A stretch of DNA of 64,000 nucleotides, from contig NZ_JAALDL010000001.1 in the NCBI RefSeq assembly GCF_011045095.1, positions 558,562 through 622,561 of the forward strand, read 5' to 3'. A program made the translations under genes and the position numbers. Below the pieces are notes generated by a model. The model made no database searches. It was not told the DNA's origin and was given only the letters and a program-made list of their open reading frames with translations. Numbering within the stretch: position 1 is the stretch's first letter; every line of letters starts with the position of its first letter. Shown here one piece after another: positions 16,846-25,752 of this stretch. This DNA is from Grimontia sedimenti. Its GTDB lineage: Bacteria; Pseudomonadota; Gammaproteobacteria; Enterobacterales; Vibrionaceae.

Positions 16846-17736
16846 CTAAAGCAAACTCATCTGGCTGCTGTTAGGTTGCTCCGGCATTAAGGGCGCTAAC
16901 GGTGGCAAGGTAATGTGCTCACACAGCTTTTCGTAATAACGCGCCGCTAACTGCGGCGCTTCGTCGTTATTGGCGGTGTGAATAAAGAGATAAGGCGTTT
17001 TACCTTCATTTATCCATACCGGGATTTTTTTTAGCCAGTTGGCAAAGAACTTATCGTTTCGCTCAAGCGTTGGGTCTCCGATAAATCGCACCATGGGGGT
17101 TTCTGCTGTCGAAATGGCATGCACTGGCACTTTGGGTTTCTTCTGCTGGGCATCAAGCAAGGCGTCGGTATCGGGTGGAACCGCGAAAACAGGGCGGCTG
17201 TCCATGATGATGCGGTTGGCACCAAGCTCCATCAGCATCGCATTCAACGCGCGTTCTTCTTCACCTTTGGCAAAAAACGCGAGATGACGAACTTCCACAC
17301 CCAGTTTAAAGCCTTTTGGCATTGCGCTCAGAAAGCGTTTGAGGTCGGGCAAATTCTCAGGCCCAAACGCTGCAGGAAGCTGAATTTTCCAAAGCCCAAT
17401 ACGCTCATGGAGTGGCTGCATCAGGGTAATAAACTCTGACACCATTTCATCGGAATGGCGCAGCATCATTTGGTGCGTCACGGGTTGGGGAAACTTAAAG
17501 GTAAAGCTGAATGCATCGCTGGTGGCCGCTTTCCAGTTCGCCACCGTGGCGTGGGAAGGACTCGCGTAAAAGGTGGTGTTTCCTTCCACAGAATTGAACA
17601 CTTCTGCGTAACGGGCCAGTCGTTCGCCGCTTTTTGTGCCAGAAGGGTAGAACACACGCTGCCATGAATTGTGTGACCATTGAGTCATACCAAGGCGGAT
17701 TGGCGGTGAAGTCATTTGGGAAAGCGGCGTTTGCAA
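16846..17736 (-). CDS. DUF72 family protein (YecE-like)
   Basis: The 296-residue protein belongs to the DUF72/YecE family, a TIM-barrel-like fold of unknown function. Typical blocks are Gly-Met-Thr-Gln-Trp..Trp near the start, Phe-Asn-Ser-Val-Glu-Gly-Asn-Thr-Thr-Phe-Tyr, and Phe-Lys-Phe-Pro. It is divergent from aspS, the same neighbourhood in which yecE is found in many gamma-proteobacteria. Met1 and Met8 are both possible starts. The upstream region contains copy 2 of the 160-bp repeat. Confidence 0.88.
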   Translation of the reverse strand: MQTPLSQMTSPPIRLGMTQWSHNSWQRVFYPSGTKSGERLARYAEVFNSVEGNTTFYASPSHATVANWKAATSDAFSFTFKFPQPVTHQMMLRHSDEMVSEFITLMQPLHERIGLWKIQLPAAFGPENLPDLKRFLSAMPKGFKLGVEVRHLAFFAKGEEERALNAMLMELGANRIIMDSRPVFAVPPDTDALLDAQQKKPKVPVHAISTAETPMVRFIGDPTLERNDKFFANWLKKIPVWINEGKTPYLFIHTANNDEAPQLAARYYEKLCEHITLPPLAPLMPEQPNSSQMSLL

Positions 17737-17780
17737 ACCTAGAGTCCTTTCTGTTGTTTGAGCGGCTATTGTGGAATTAA

Positions 17781-17940
17781 TACCAATCGTAGTAAATATC
17801 TGCTCATCCTAGCTTGTTAAAATGCTCGATAACTGCGTTGAAAAATTTGATTGTAGAATAACTACGTATCGAAATTTTTTGCCTTGTTCTCGAGCATTTT
17901 TCCTGCGCTATTTCTGATCAGCTACCTACTGTGATTGGTA
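17781..17940. repeat. 160-bp dispersed palindromic repeat, copy 2
   Basis: This copy has the same length and ends (TACCAATC and GATTGGTA) as the element at 1351-1510 and is about 94 percent identical to it by eye. In this copy the internal arms AAAATGCTCGA and TCGAGCATTTT pair perfectly, which supports selection for a hairpin structure. It sits in the divergent promoter region between the DUF72 gene and aspS. Confidence 0.85.
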
Positions 17941-18016
17941 TAACACTGGCGAGAGGTCAATCTTTGCTGCTTTTTTGCGCAGTTGCGACGATTTCCCTCC
18001 TTAGTCTGGCTACGAT

Positions 18017-18046
18017 TTACCGCAGGCTCATTTTTTCCTTTATAAT
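18017..18046 (+). promoter_or_regulatory. Probable sigma-70 promoter of aspS
   Basis: A perfect TATAAT (18041-18046) lies 18 bp after TTACCG (18017-18022), a weak -35 match. The leader to the aspS start would be about 130 nt. Confidence 0.5.
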
Positions 18047-18186
18047 GCGCCGTCTTTTTGAAATATTTAGAGGTTCGCTGGTGCAGTTTTTCCAGCGGGC
18101 ATCAGCAGTGAAAGCTGCAAACCCTCATTCGATACTTTGCGTCTTGTGGCGTAAAAGGACAGTAAGTAACAGATCGGGAAATTCAT

Positions 18187-19971
18187 ATGCGCACCCAATA
18201 TTGTGGTCACCTGAACAAAGCCCTCGCAGGGCAAACTGTAGAACTATGCGGCTGGGTTAACCGTCGTCGCGATTTAGGCGGTCTTATCTTCATCGATATG
18301 CGAGATCGTGAAGGTATCGTTCAGGTAGTTGTAGACCCAGATATGAAAGATATCTTCGAGGTTGCTAACCAACTGCGTAACGAATTCTGTATCAAAATCA
18401 CCGGTGAAGTGCGTCTGCGTCCTGACAGCCAAATCAACAAAGGTATGGCGACGGGTGAAGTAGAAGTGCTGGCGCGTGGCGTTGAGATCATCAACCGTGC
18501 AGCTCCACTTCCACTGGACTTCAACCAGAACAACTCTGAAGAACAGCGTCTGAAGCACCGCTACCTTGACCTGCGTCGTCCTGAAATGAGTGACCGCATC
18601 AAGCTGCGTGCAAAAGCGTCGAGCTTTGTTCGCCGCTTCCTGGATGACAACGGCTTCCTGGACATCGAAACGCCAGTATTGACCAAAGCGACCCCGGAAG
18701 GCGCGCGTGACTACTTGGTACCAAGCCGTGTTCACAAAGGTAGCTTCTACGCGCTGCCTCAGTCTCCACAGTTGTTCAAACAGCTGCTGATGATGTCTGG
18801 TTTCGACCGTTACTACCAAATCGTTAAGTGTTTCCGTGACGAAGACCTGCGTGCAGACCGTCAGCCAGAATTCACCCAAATCGATATCGAAACCTCGTTC
18901 ATGAACGCAGAACAAGTGCGCGAAGTGACTGAGCGTATGGTTCGTGACATGTGGCAAGAGCTGCTTAACGTTGATTTGGGCGCTTTCCCACAAATGACTT
19001 TCGCTGAAGCGATGCGTCGTTTCGGTTCTGACAAACCAGACCTGCGTAACCCGCTGGAAATGGTTGATGTAGCTGATCTGCTGAAAGACGTTGAATTCAA
19101 AGTCTTCTCTGGCCCTGCAAACGATCCGAAAGGCCGTGTTGCAGTCATCCGTGTACCGGGTGGTGCTGAGCTTTCTCGTAAACAAATTGACGACTACACC
19201 AAGTTCGTTGGTATTTACGGCGCGAAAGGTCTGGCATGGGTGAAAGTGAACGACCGTGCAGCAGGCATGGAAGGCATTCAGTCTCCGGTTGCCAAATTCC
19301 TGACGGAAGATGTGGTTAACGGCATTCTTGAGCGCACTGGCGCAGAGTCTGGCGACATCATCCTGTTCGGTGCTGACAGCAAGAGAGTGGTAACTGAAGC
19401 GATGGGTGCACTGCGTCTGAAGCTGGGTACCGATCTGGGTCTGACTGACACCAGCAAGTGGGCACCACTGTGGGTTGTTGATTTCCCAATGTTCGAAGAA
19501 GACGACGAAGGTAACCTGCACGCGATGCACCACCCGTTTACGTCTCCACTGAACGTGTCTCCTGAAGAGCTGAAAGCGAACCCAGAGAGTGTAAATTCTA
19601 ACGCTTACGACATGGTTCTGAATGGCTACGAAGTGGGCGGTGGTTCTGTTCGTATCCACAACCCTGAAATGCAAACGGCGGTATTTGACCTGCTGGGCAT
19701 CGAAGCGGAAGAGCAAAAAGTGAAGTTCGGCTTCCTGCTTGAAGCGTTGAAGTACGGTACACCACCACACGCGGGTCTGGCATTCGGTCTTGACCGTCTT
19801 GTTATGCTGCTATGTGGCACCGAAAACATCCGTGATGTTATCGCGTTCCCGAAAACCACTGCAGCAGCATGTCTGTTGACTGATGCACCAAGTGAAGCAA
19901 ACCCAGCAGCACTGGAAGAGCTTGCGCTGGCAATCACAGCAGCAGCTAAGAAAGAAGAAAACGACGCATAA
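18187..19971 (+). CDS. aspS: Aspartyl-tRNA synthetase
   Basis: The 594-residue class II synthetase matches bacterial AspRS in length and domain order. These are an N-terminal OB-fold anticodon-binding domain (about 1-105), a class II catalytic core, the bacterial GAD insertion (about 300-410), and the C-terminal motif 3 region Gly-Leu-Ala-Phe-Gly-Leu-Asp-Arg-Leu. Motif 2 is the [11 protein letters not shown] stretch near 215-225. It charges tRNA-Asp. The codon bias is that of a highly expressed gene. A long antisense open frame over it is a composition artefact. Confidence 0.98.
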   Translation: MRTQYCGHLNKALAGQTVELCGWVNRRRDLGGLIFIDMRDREGIVQVVVDPDMKDIFEVANQLRNEFCIKITGEVRLRPDSQINKGMATGEVEVLARGVEIINRAAPLPLDFNQNNSEEQRLKHRYLDLRRPEMSDRIKLRAKASSFVRRFLDDNGFLDIETPVLTKATPEGARDYLVPSRVHKGSFYALPQSPQLFKQLLMMSGFDRYYQIVKCFRDEDLRADRQPEFTQIDIETSFMNAEQVREVTERMVRDMWQELLNVDLGAFPQMTFAEAMRRFGSDKPDLRNPLEMVDVADLLKDVEFKVFSGPANDPKGRVAVIRVPGGAELSRKQIDDYTKFVGIYGAKGLAWVKVNDRAAGMEGIQSPVAKFLTEDVVNGILERTGAESGDIILFGADSKRVVTEAMGALRLKLGTDLGLTDTSKWAPLWVVDFPMFEEDDEGNLHAMHHPFTSPLNVSPEELKANPESVNSNAYDMVLNGYEVGGGSVRIHNPEMQTAVFDLLGIEAEEQKVKFGFLLEALKYGTPPHAGLAFGLDRLVMLLCGTENIRDVIAFPKTTAAACLLTDAPSEANPAALEELALAITAAAKKEENDA

Positions 19972-19990
19972 GTCGTTACTCTTTAAGAAC

Positions 19991-20017
19991 AATAAGGCCA
20001 GATTATCTGGCCTTATT
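19991..20017. terminator. Terminator downstream of aspS
   Basis: A perfect 12-bp stem (AATAAGGCCAGA at 19991-20002, inverse at 20006-20017) with a 3-nt loop lies 20 bp after the aspS stop codon. The T-run is short. Confidence 0.75.
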
Positions 20018-20148
20018 TGTTTCTGAAACCAAGTTATAAAGCCAGCAGATATGGTCTTTCTCTCAGAAAGGTTTTATCTGTTTTGCTATAAAACCATGAC
20101 TGAATAATAACGTCAGTGGTATGTCGGCCGCTGATAGAGGAGTGAGAA

Positions 20149-20895
20149 ATGGCAGGTCATAGTAAGTTCGCCAACATCAAACACCGTAAGGCTGCGCAAG
20201 ATGCTAAGCGCGGTAAAATTTTTACCAAGCTAATTCGTGAAATCGTGGTTGCGACTAAAGAAGGCGGTCCTGAGCCAGAGAACAACCCTCGTTTGCGCGC
20301 TGCGATTGATAAAGCACTGTCAAACAACATGACCCGAGACACCGTTAACCGCGCTGTTACGCGTGGAGCGGGTGGTGAAGGCGAAGAGAACATGGAAACC
20401 GTGATCTATGAAGGTTACGGTCCTGCGGGTACTGCAGTCATGGTTGAATGTATGACCGATAACCGTAACCGCACCGTTTCCGGTGTTCGTCATGCGTTTT
20501 CTAAAGCGGGCGGAAACCTTGGCACTGACGGAAGCGTGAGCTACCTGTTCGACAAAAAAGGTGTCATTTCTTATGCGGCAGGTCTGGATGAAGACTCAGT
20601 GATGGAAGCAGCACTGGAAGGTGGTGCGGATGACGTTGAGACTCATGAAGATGGTTCGATGGACGTTTACACAACGCCAGCAGAGTTCGGAGCGGTGAAA
20701 GATGCGCTGGATGCAGCGGGTTTTGAAGCGCAAAACGCAGAAGTTACGCTCGTCCCTTCAACCAAAGCAGACTTAGACGAAACCACCGCACCTAAACTGC
20801 TTCGTTTGATTGATGCACTTGAAGATCTTGATGACGTTCAAGAGGTCTACCACAACGGCGATATTTCTGACGAAGTCGCAGCAACACTGGAATAA
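20149..20895 (+). CDS. yebC: YebC/PmpR-family protein
   Basis: The 248-residue protein is a standard YebC. The N-terminal signature [14 protein letters not shown] and the Tyr-Glu-Gly-Tyr-Gly-Pro-Gly-like block near 85-90 are present. The family is annotated as a DNA-binding transcriptional regulator, and some members act on ribosomes. It lies 6 bp upstream of ruvC, the usual yebC-ruvC pairing, so the two are co-transcribed. Confidence 0.96.
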   Translation: MAGHSKFANIKHRKAAQDAKRGKIFTKLIREIVVATKEGGPEPENNPRLRAAIDKALSNNMTRDTVNRAVTRGAGGEGEENMETVIYEGYGPAGTAVMVECMTDNRNRTVSGVRHAFSKAGGNLGTDGSVSYLFDKKGVISYAAGLDEDSVMEAALEGGADDVETHEDGSMDVYTTPAEFGAVKDALDAAGFEAQNAEVTLVPSTKADLDETTAPKLLRLIDALEDLDDVQEVYHNGDISDEVAATLE

Positions 20896-20901
20896 TCATA
20901 C

Positions 20902-21423
20902 GTGGCTATTATTCTCGGGATTGACCCGGGTTCGCGGATCACTGGCTACGGCGTGATCCGCCATCAAGGCAGGCATCTGGAATATCTTGGCAGCGGTTGT
21001 ATCCGAACAGATTCTGAAGATTTGGCCGGGCGATTAGGCCAGATTTATGCTGGTGTCGGTGAAGTGATTACCCAGTTTCAGCCGGATACTTTCGCCATCG
21101 AGCAGGTGTTTATGGCGCGCAACGCGGATTCAGCACTTAAGCTCGGCCAGGCACGTGGAAGCGCGATTGTTGCCGCCGTCAATGCGGGTTTACCTGTTTC
21201 TGAGTACGCTGCCCGTTTGATCAAGCAGGCCGTGGTTGGCAAAGGCAGTGCAGATAAGAAGCAGGTTCAGCACATGGTCGTTCATATGCTGAAACTGCCA
21301 TCTACCCCACAAGCCGATGCGGCAGATGCCTTAGCCGTCGCGATTTGTCATGCCCACACCAACCATACGCTGGTGGCTATGGCTGGGCAGGCGAAGAGCG
21401 CAAGGCGCGGGCGTTATAGATAA
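20902..21423 (+). CDS. ruvC: Holliday junction resolvase RuvC
   Basis: The 173-residue endonuclease resolves Holliday junctions in recombination. The first catalytic Asp lies in Leu-Gly-Ile-Asp-Pro-Gly-Ser-Arg. Glu in Ala-Ile-Glu-Gln-Val-Phe and the Asp pair in Asp-Ala-Ala-Asp-Ala-Leu-Ala complete the site. The start codon is GTG. In most Vibrionaceae ruvC is followed directly by ruvAB. Here about 7 kb of unrelated genes intervene before ruvA at 28380. Confidence 0.97.
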   Translation: MAIILGIDPGSRITGYGVIRHQGRHLEYLGSGCIRTDSEDLAGRLGQIYAGVGEVITQFQPDTFAIEQVFMARNADSALKLGQARGSAIVAAVNAGLPVSEYAARLIKQAVVGKGSADKKQVQHMVVHMLKLPSTPQADAADALAVAICHAHTNHTLVAMAGQAKSARRGRYR

Positions 21424-21429
21424 AATCAT

Positions 21430-21443
21430 GGGGCTTATGCCCC
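21430..21443. terminator. Short hairpin between ruvC and the convergent LRR gene
   Basis: A 5-bp GGGGC/GCCCC stem with a TTAT loop lies directly after the ruvC stop codon and before the convergent lipoprotein gene stop. It is a weak terminator candidate because the stem is short and the T-run interrupted. Confidence 0.4.
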
Positions 21444-21449
21444 TTGTCG

Positions 21450-22730
21450 TTAGTACACAATTAGCCGGTCTTGAGTTTTAAGATTTTCTAGGTATGTCTC
21501 GGTCTGAGAAGTTAATGGATTGAATGTAAGCGACACGTACTCAATTCTGGGGTTGAGTTCAAAATCCACTGAACTGAAATTATTATAATCTCCATAAAAC
21601 CTTGTTAAATTAGGATTCTGACTGAGGTCAATTTCAGTAATATCATTACTAATAATATATAACTCGGATAGATTTTCATTTGAACTTAAATCAAGAAATC
21701 TAAGGTTGTTTGAAGCTAAGCCAACTTCGGTTAAATTTGTGTTCTTTGAAAGATCAATCTCTGTCAATTCGTTAATGTTTGCAATGAGTTCTTCAAGTAA
21801 TAGGTTTGATGATAAATCAAGATTTGTCAGCAGGTTATATTCGATATCCAAATGTTGAAGCTTTGATAATTTATCAATATTTATCTCTGTTAAACTCAAT
21901 CTCGATGCTTCTAAAAAATTGATATTTGGATAAGAGTTATAATCTATTGCTGGGAAATTATTTCTCCCAGATTGGAAAAATACAAGATGATCGCTTGGAG
22001 GATAATTTAGGGTCTCCATGTCATTTCCAAAGATAGATAGCGAGCTGATTTTTTCATTTGAAGTTAAGTCTAGGCTATTTATGTCGTTACCTATTATAGA
22101 TAGCGATTCTAGGTTTGGAACTTCTTCTAGTTGAATTGATCTTAATGAATTTAAGCCAAGGCCTAGATGGGCTAGTCTATCGTTGTCTTCTAGAACTATG
22201 CTGGTTACATTATTGTATGTGAACTCAGCCCATTCTATATTAGGGACACCAGACAAATCGACACTCATGATCTTGTTGAATCCGAACCATAAGCTCCTCA
22301 GGTTTTTACTTTCTGGAAGAATTAATACTTGAGAATTACTATCTGACATACTGATATAAGTGGCGGAATTTGCCCAACTAAAATCCGCAACAGTAATGTT
22401 GTTGTCACTTAGAAAAAAGCTATTTGTATATATGAACTGCTCTAAACCATCCATTGTTTCAATGTCCATATCTTCACACATTATTGAGTAGACACGTTCC
22501 AAATATTGATAGTTTTCATTCTCTATGCAACTGCGCAATGAGTCATCTTTGATTAAAGATAGTTTGATAGGAGTTCTAGTTTCTATGAACTCAGGAGGGG
22601 GTGAAATTTGAGCGGGTTGGTCATCATCTCCAGCATTAATGACATTTGAATCGCCTCCGCCTCCGCCTCCGCCTCCACAGCCAGCTAACGTAGTAACAAG
22701 TCCTAATAACAGTATTTTTATCATTTTCAT
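21450..22730 (-). CDS. Leucine-rich-repeat lipoprotein with polyglycine linker
   Basis: The 426-residue precursor has a lipoprotein signal (lipobox Leu-Ala-Gly-Cys). Eight glycines follow directly after the lipidated Cys, then an acidic, proline-containing linker. From about residue 120 on there are some twelve leucine-rich repeats of about 20-22 residues. The form is Leu-x-x-Leu-x-Leu-x-x-Asn-x-Leu-x-x-Leu/Ile-Asp-Leu-Ser, as in bacterial internalin-like and other LRR proteins. It would be tethered to the outer membrane and could mediate protein binding. The gene is clearly more AT-rich than its neighbours and is the first of the insert between ruvC and ruvA, suggesting horizontal origin. 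The ligand is unknown. Confidence 0.8.
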   Translation of the reverse strand: MKMIKILLLGLVTTLAGCGGGGGGGGDSNVINAGDDDQPAQISPPPEFIETRTPIKLSLIKDDSLRSCIENENYQYLERVYSIMCEDMDIETMDGLEQFIYTNSFFLSDNNITVADFSWANSATYISMSDSNSQVLILPESKNLRSLWFGFNKIMSVDLSGVPNIEWAEFTYNNVTSIVLEDNDRLAHLGLGLNSLRSIQLEEVPNLESLSIIGNDINSLDLTSNEKISSLSIFGNDMETLNYPPSDHLVFFQSGRNNFPAIDYNSYPNINFLEASRLSLTEINIDKLSKLQHLDIEYNLLTNLDLSSNLLLEELIANINELTEIDLSKNTNLTEVGLASNNLRFLDLSSNENLSELYIISNDITEIDLSQNPNLTRFYGDYNNFSSVDFELNPRIEYVSLTFNPLTSQTETYLENLKTQDRLIVY

Positions 22731-23025
22731 TTATTGGATCATCCATTTATCCATACAACAAAGAAACCGTAACTGATTTCGTTACACTGAACTGACGCGT
22801 ATATGAGACTCATCAGTTTCGTCTTAATAGCGAGTCAATGTTGCTACTCAGGTGCGTGGTCTGTGCGCAGGGAGTCTGTGGCAACGTTTTCGCCAAAGTT
22901 TTCTGATGAATGGCAAAAAAACCTATGCCTCTCTTTCTTAACTTTTGGGTGAAATTGATTAGAGAAATCCCCGTTCTTTTCTATGGTTGTCTAAGGGATA
23001 TCTATGTTTTCGAATGGGAAAATCT

Positions 23026-23451
23026 ATGAAATACATCAAAACAGGCTTGTGCATCTTTATCGCGTTTGTGTTTATTCAGTCGCTGTTCTTCAAGTTTTCG
23101 GGTTCACCGGAAACGGAATTTATCTTCGGCACACTGGGTGAGTGGTCTGGGCAGGCTTGGTTCGGCAAATACGGCGCTTATATGGTAGGTATTGTTGAAC
23201 TGATCGCCTCGATTCTGCTTTTTACACGCCTTCATGCTTTGGGCGCTTTTTTAGCAGTCGGTACTATGACTGGCGCTATTTTCTTCCACTTGTTTACACC
23301 AATCGGAGTTGCGCAGCCTGCGTTTAATGAAGCAGGTGAGGTGGTCGGTAACGATGGCGGCACACTATTTGTGATGGCATGTTTGGTTTGGCTTTCGGCG
23401 GCATTCTTGCTGTATCAAACAAGAAAAGGTGACCGCGAAGAAGTCGATTAA
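23026..23451 (+). CDS. DoxX-like inner-membrane protein
   Basis: This 141-residue protein has four hydrophobic segments of DoxX/DUF-type membrane-protein character. These include an early Phe-x-Phe-x-Lys-Phe-Ser-Gly motif and the third helix with Phe-Phe-His-Leu-Phe-Thr-Pro-Ile-Gly. The start at 23026 is chosen for its GGGAAA ribosome site; longer upstream in-frame starts (TTG at 22987, ATG at 23014) are possible. Function is not established for the family in general. It lies upstream of an ABC transporter with a 70-bp gap containing an inverted repeat. Confidence 0.65.
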   Translation: MKYIKTGLCIFIAFVFIQSLFFKFSGSPETEFIFGTLGEWSGQAWFGKYGAYMVGIVELIASILLFTRLHALGAFLAVGTMTGAIFFHLFTPIGVAQPAFNEAGEVVGNDGGTLFVMACLVWLSAAFLLYQTRKGDREEVD

Positions 23452-23460
23452 TCTCGGCTT

Positions 23461-23526
23461 ACTCTCTCGCTGAGCATCGCAACTTGTTGTAACGTGGTAA
23501 CCAATAGCGATAGAAAGCGAGAGAGT
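23461..23526. promoter_or_regulatory. Inverted repeat spanning the ABC transporter translation start
   Basis: A perfect 11-bp inverted repeat ACTCTCTCGCT (23461-23471) and AGCGAGAGAGT (23516-23526) encloses 44 bp. The right arm overlaps the presumed ribosome site and GTG start of the ABC transporter gene. In RNA the hairpin would hide the start, or the arms could be a protein-binding site. There is no T-run, so it is not a typical terminator. Confidence 0.5.
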
Positions 23527-25336
23527 GATTATCTTGTCCCAGCAAAACTCCCAACAATCTTCGAGCACGCGGTCAGTCCTTAAATGGATTGCCGCTTATC
23601 TTCTGCCTTATCGCAGCAAAGTCATTGGTGCTGTCTTCTTTCTTTTCCTTGGCTCTTTGAGCTGGCTGGCGCTTGGGCAGGCTGTGAAGCTTGTGGTTGA
23701 TGAAGGCTTTCTCTCAGGGAATGCCACCGAGTTGAATAAGCTAGTTCTGGTTATTCTAGGTATTACGGTGGTCAGTGGCTTTGCAACCTTCTGTCGTTTC
23801 TATCTGATGAGCTGGCTCGGCGAGCGCGTCAGTGCGGATATCCGCATGACTGTATATCACCATCTTCTCAAACTTTCACCTTCGTTTTATGCCAAAGAAA
23901 GAACGGGTGAAGTCATCAGTCGATTTACCGCAGACACGACGCTGCTGCAGACGGTAGTGGGTTCCAGTCTTTCAATGGCGCTGCGTTCTGGCGTCTCTGT
24001 GATTGGTGGTCTAATCATGATGGCGTTCACCAGTATCACTTTAACAGGGCTAGTATTGCTGGCGGTCCCTGTGGTGCTGGTTCCCATTTTCGTACTGGGA
24101 CGAAAAGTGCGTCGATTGGCACGTGTGAGTCAGGACCGGGTGGCTGATCTTGGCGCCCACGTAGATGAAACGCTCCACGAAATTCGCACTGTCCAATCTT
24201 ACAACCATGAAGACGCTGATGCGCATCATTTCAATGGTCGCGTTGAATCGGTTATGGATGCTGCTAAAACGCGTATCCGCTACCGCGCGACCTTAATGGG
24301 CTCCGTGGTGTTTCTCTCTATAGTGGCCATTGTGCTGGTCACTTGGGTTGGCGCATTGAGCGTTTTGGACGGCTCATTGACCGCAGGCCAGCTGTCAGCC
24401 TTTATGTTTTATGCCTTGTTAGTGGCGGGTGGTGTGGCCACCATTGGCGAAGTGATTGGGGACATTCAACGTGCAGCCGGTGCGACTGAACGCCTGATTG
24501 AATTATCCCAAATGAAGCAGGACATTCAGGAGCCACAGAGGCCCCGCCAGTTACCGGAGCCCGTTTCCGGCGTAGTCCGTTTTGATGGTATCTCTTTCTC
24601 CTATCCCGGTGGTGAAAACCTTCCGGTATTTCATTCACTCTCTTTTGATGTAAAAGCGGGTGAGCGCATCGCGCTGGTTGGCCCAAGCGGGGCCGGGAAA
24701 AGTACTGTTTTTGCTCTGCTTCAACGCTTTTTTGATGTTCAGGAAGGGCACATTGATATTGATGGTGTCAGCATTTCAGACCTCTCGATTGAAACCTTGA
24801 GAAAGCAGTTTGCGCTGGTGCCGCAAGAGTCAGTGATTTTCGCGACCACTGTACTTGAGAACGTGCGTTACGGCGCACCTGAAGCCAGCGAAGAAGCCGT
24901 GATAGCTGCCTGTAAAGCGGCGAGAGCGCATGACTTTATCGTGGAGTTTCCTGATGGTTATCATACTGAATTGGGCGAACGTGGCGTGCGTTTATCAGGT
25001 GGTCAGAAGCAACGTATTTCAATAGCTCGCGCGATATTGGCAGACCGCCCAATTCTCCTTCTCGATGAAGCCACTAGTGCGCTGGATGCCGTGAGTGAAC
25101 ACAAAGTGAAATCAGCGCTTGATGAGCTTATGTCGCACAAAACATCGATAGTAATTGCTCATCGTCTCGCTACCGTGGTCAACGCAGACAAGATCCTGGT
25201 AATGGATAAAGGGCAAATTGTCGCCACAGGAACACATGATGAATTGATGGCTTCGTCTCCGCTTTATCGCGAATTTGCTGCGTTGCAGTTGGTGTCTGCT
25301 ACCGAGGAAATGCCAGCAAAAATTGTTGGTGAATGA
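23525..25336 (+). CDS. MsbA-type ABC exporter (fused permease and ATPase)
   Basis: The 603-residue half-transporter has six membrane helices (about 25-320). A nucleotide-binding domain follows, with Walker A Gly-Pro-Ser-Gly-Ala-Gly-Lys-Ser-Thr near 395, signature Leu-Ser-Gly-Gly-Gln-Lys-Gln-Arg near 500, and Walker B Ile-Leu-Leu-Leu-Asp-Glu-Ala-Thr-Ser-Ala-Leu-Asp. It works as a dimer that exports lipids or hydrophobic compounds; the substrate is unknown. Annotation starts at GTG 23525, but TTG at 23534 (Met-Ser-Gln-Gln) has better spacing from GAGAG. It is not CydD or CydC, although a bd-type oxidase is encoded nearby. Confidence 0.85.
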   Translation: MIILSQQNSQQSSSTRSVLKWIAAYLLPYRSKVIGAVFFLFLGSLSWLALGQAVKLVVDEGFLSGNATELNKLVLVILGITVVSGFATFCRFYLMSWLGERVSADIRMTVYHHLLKLSPSFYAKERTGEVISRFTADTTLLQTVVGSSLSMALRSGVSVIGGLIMMAFTSITLTGLVLLAVPVVLVPIFVLGRKVRRLARVSQDRVADLGAHVDETLHEIRTVQSYNHEDADAHHFNGRVESVMDAAKTRIRYRATLMGSVVFLSIVAIVLVTWVGALSVLDGSLTAGQLSAFMFYALLVAGGVATIGEVIGDIQRAAGATERLIELSQMKQDIQEPQRPRQLPEPVSGVVRFDGISFSYPGGENLPVFHSLSFDVKAGERIALVGPSGAGKSTVFALLQRFFDVQEGHIDIDGVSISDLSIETLRKQFALVPQESVIFATTVLENVRYGAPEASEEAVIAACKAARAHDFIVEFPDGYHTELGERGVRLSGGQKQRISIARAILADRPILLLDEATSALDAVSEHKVKSALDELMSHKTSIVIAHRLATVVNADKILVMDKGQIVATGTHDELMASSPLYREFAALQLVSATEEMPAKIVGE

Positions 25337-25429
25337 CGGGTGAATTCCATGACTTATCTGAGTGACTTTACAGATTAGTCGTTAGTCTGATGCAGTGTTG
25401 AAAATAACTCGAAAGGATAGGACTCTAAA

Positions 25430-25588
25430 ATGAAAAAGCTACTAGCCGTATTTGCAGTATTATTTGTGATTGCTGGCTGTTCACCGGAAGTGGGCAGTGA
25501 AGAGTGGTGCAAAGAGCTAAAAGAAAAACCAAAAGGCGATTGGTCGACCAACGAAGCGACTGATTTTGCAAAACACTGCATTTTCTAA
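25430..25588 (+). CDS. Small DUF3012-type lipoprotein
   Basis: The ORF encodes 52 residues and starts with an AAAGGA ribosome site. It has a lipoprotein signal peptide with the lipobox Ile-Ala-Gly-Cys (Cys17). The mature part contains Ser-Pro-Glu-Val-Gly-Ser-Glu-Glu-Trp-Cys, Lys-Pro-Lys-Gly-Asp-Trp and a final Ala-Lys-His-Cys-Ile-Phe. These are the hallmarks of the DUF3012 family of small lipoproteins in marine gamma-proteobacteria, whose function is unknown. Two cysteines in the mature part could form a disulfide. It has its own terminator downstream. Confidence 0.85.
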   Translation: MKKLLAVFAVLFVIAGCSPEVGSEEWCKELKEKPKGDWSTNEATDFAKHCIF

Positions 25589-25616
25589 GCTAAGCACTAA
25601 GCCTCAACCTGACACT

Positions 25617-25645
25617 AAAAAGCGAGCGTGGCTCGCTTTTTTTAT
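25617..25645 (+). terminator. Rho-independent terminator after the DUF3012 gene
   Basis: A 7-bp stem AGCGAGC/GCTCGCT with a GTG loop is preceded by an A-run and followed by seven or more T. Confidence 0.85.
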
Positions 25646-25752
25646 TCCTCTATTAGGTAAGCCGCCTCTGGTGATGAATTCTCCATAAAAGTGATCTCAG
25701 GCGTAAAGCTTGACGTTCCAACTAGGGTCACTCACGTTTCGTGGAGTTGGGT

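Noticed and set aside
18274-19770. 498-codon open frame antisense to aspS
   Set aside because: It is a shadow of the strongly biased aspS codons. Its product is a composition artefact rich in His, Phe and Val without domain character, and aspS is certain.
23525-25336. ABC exporter considered as CydD or CydC because of nearby bd oxidase genes
   Set aside because: It is a single MsbA-type half transporter without a partner gene, separated from the oxidase by a lipoprotein gene and a terminator.
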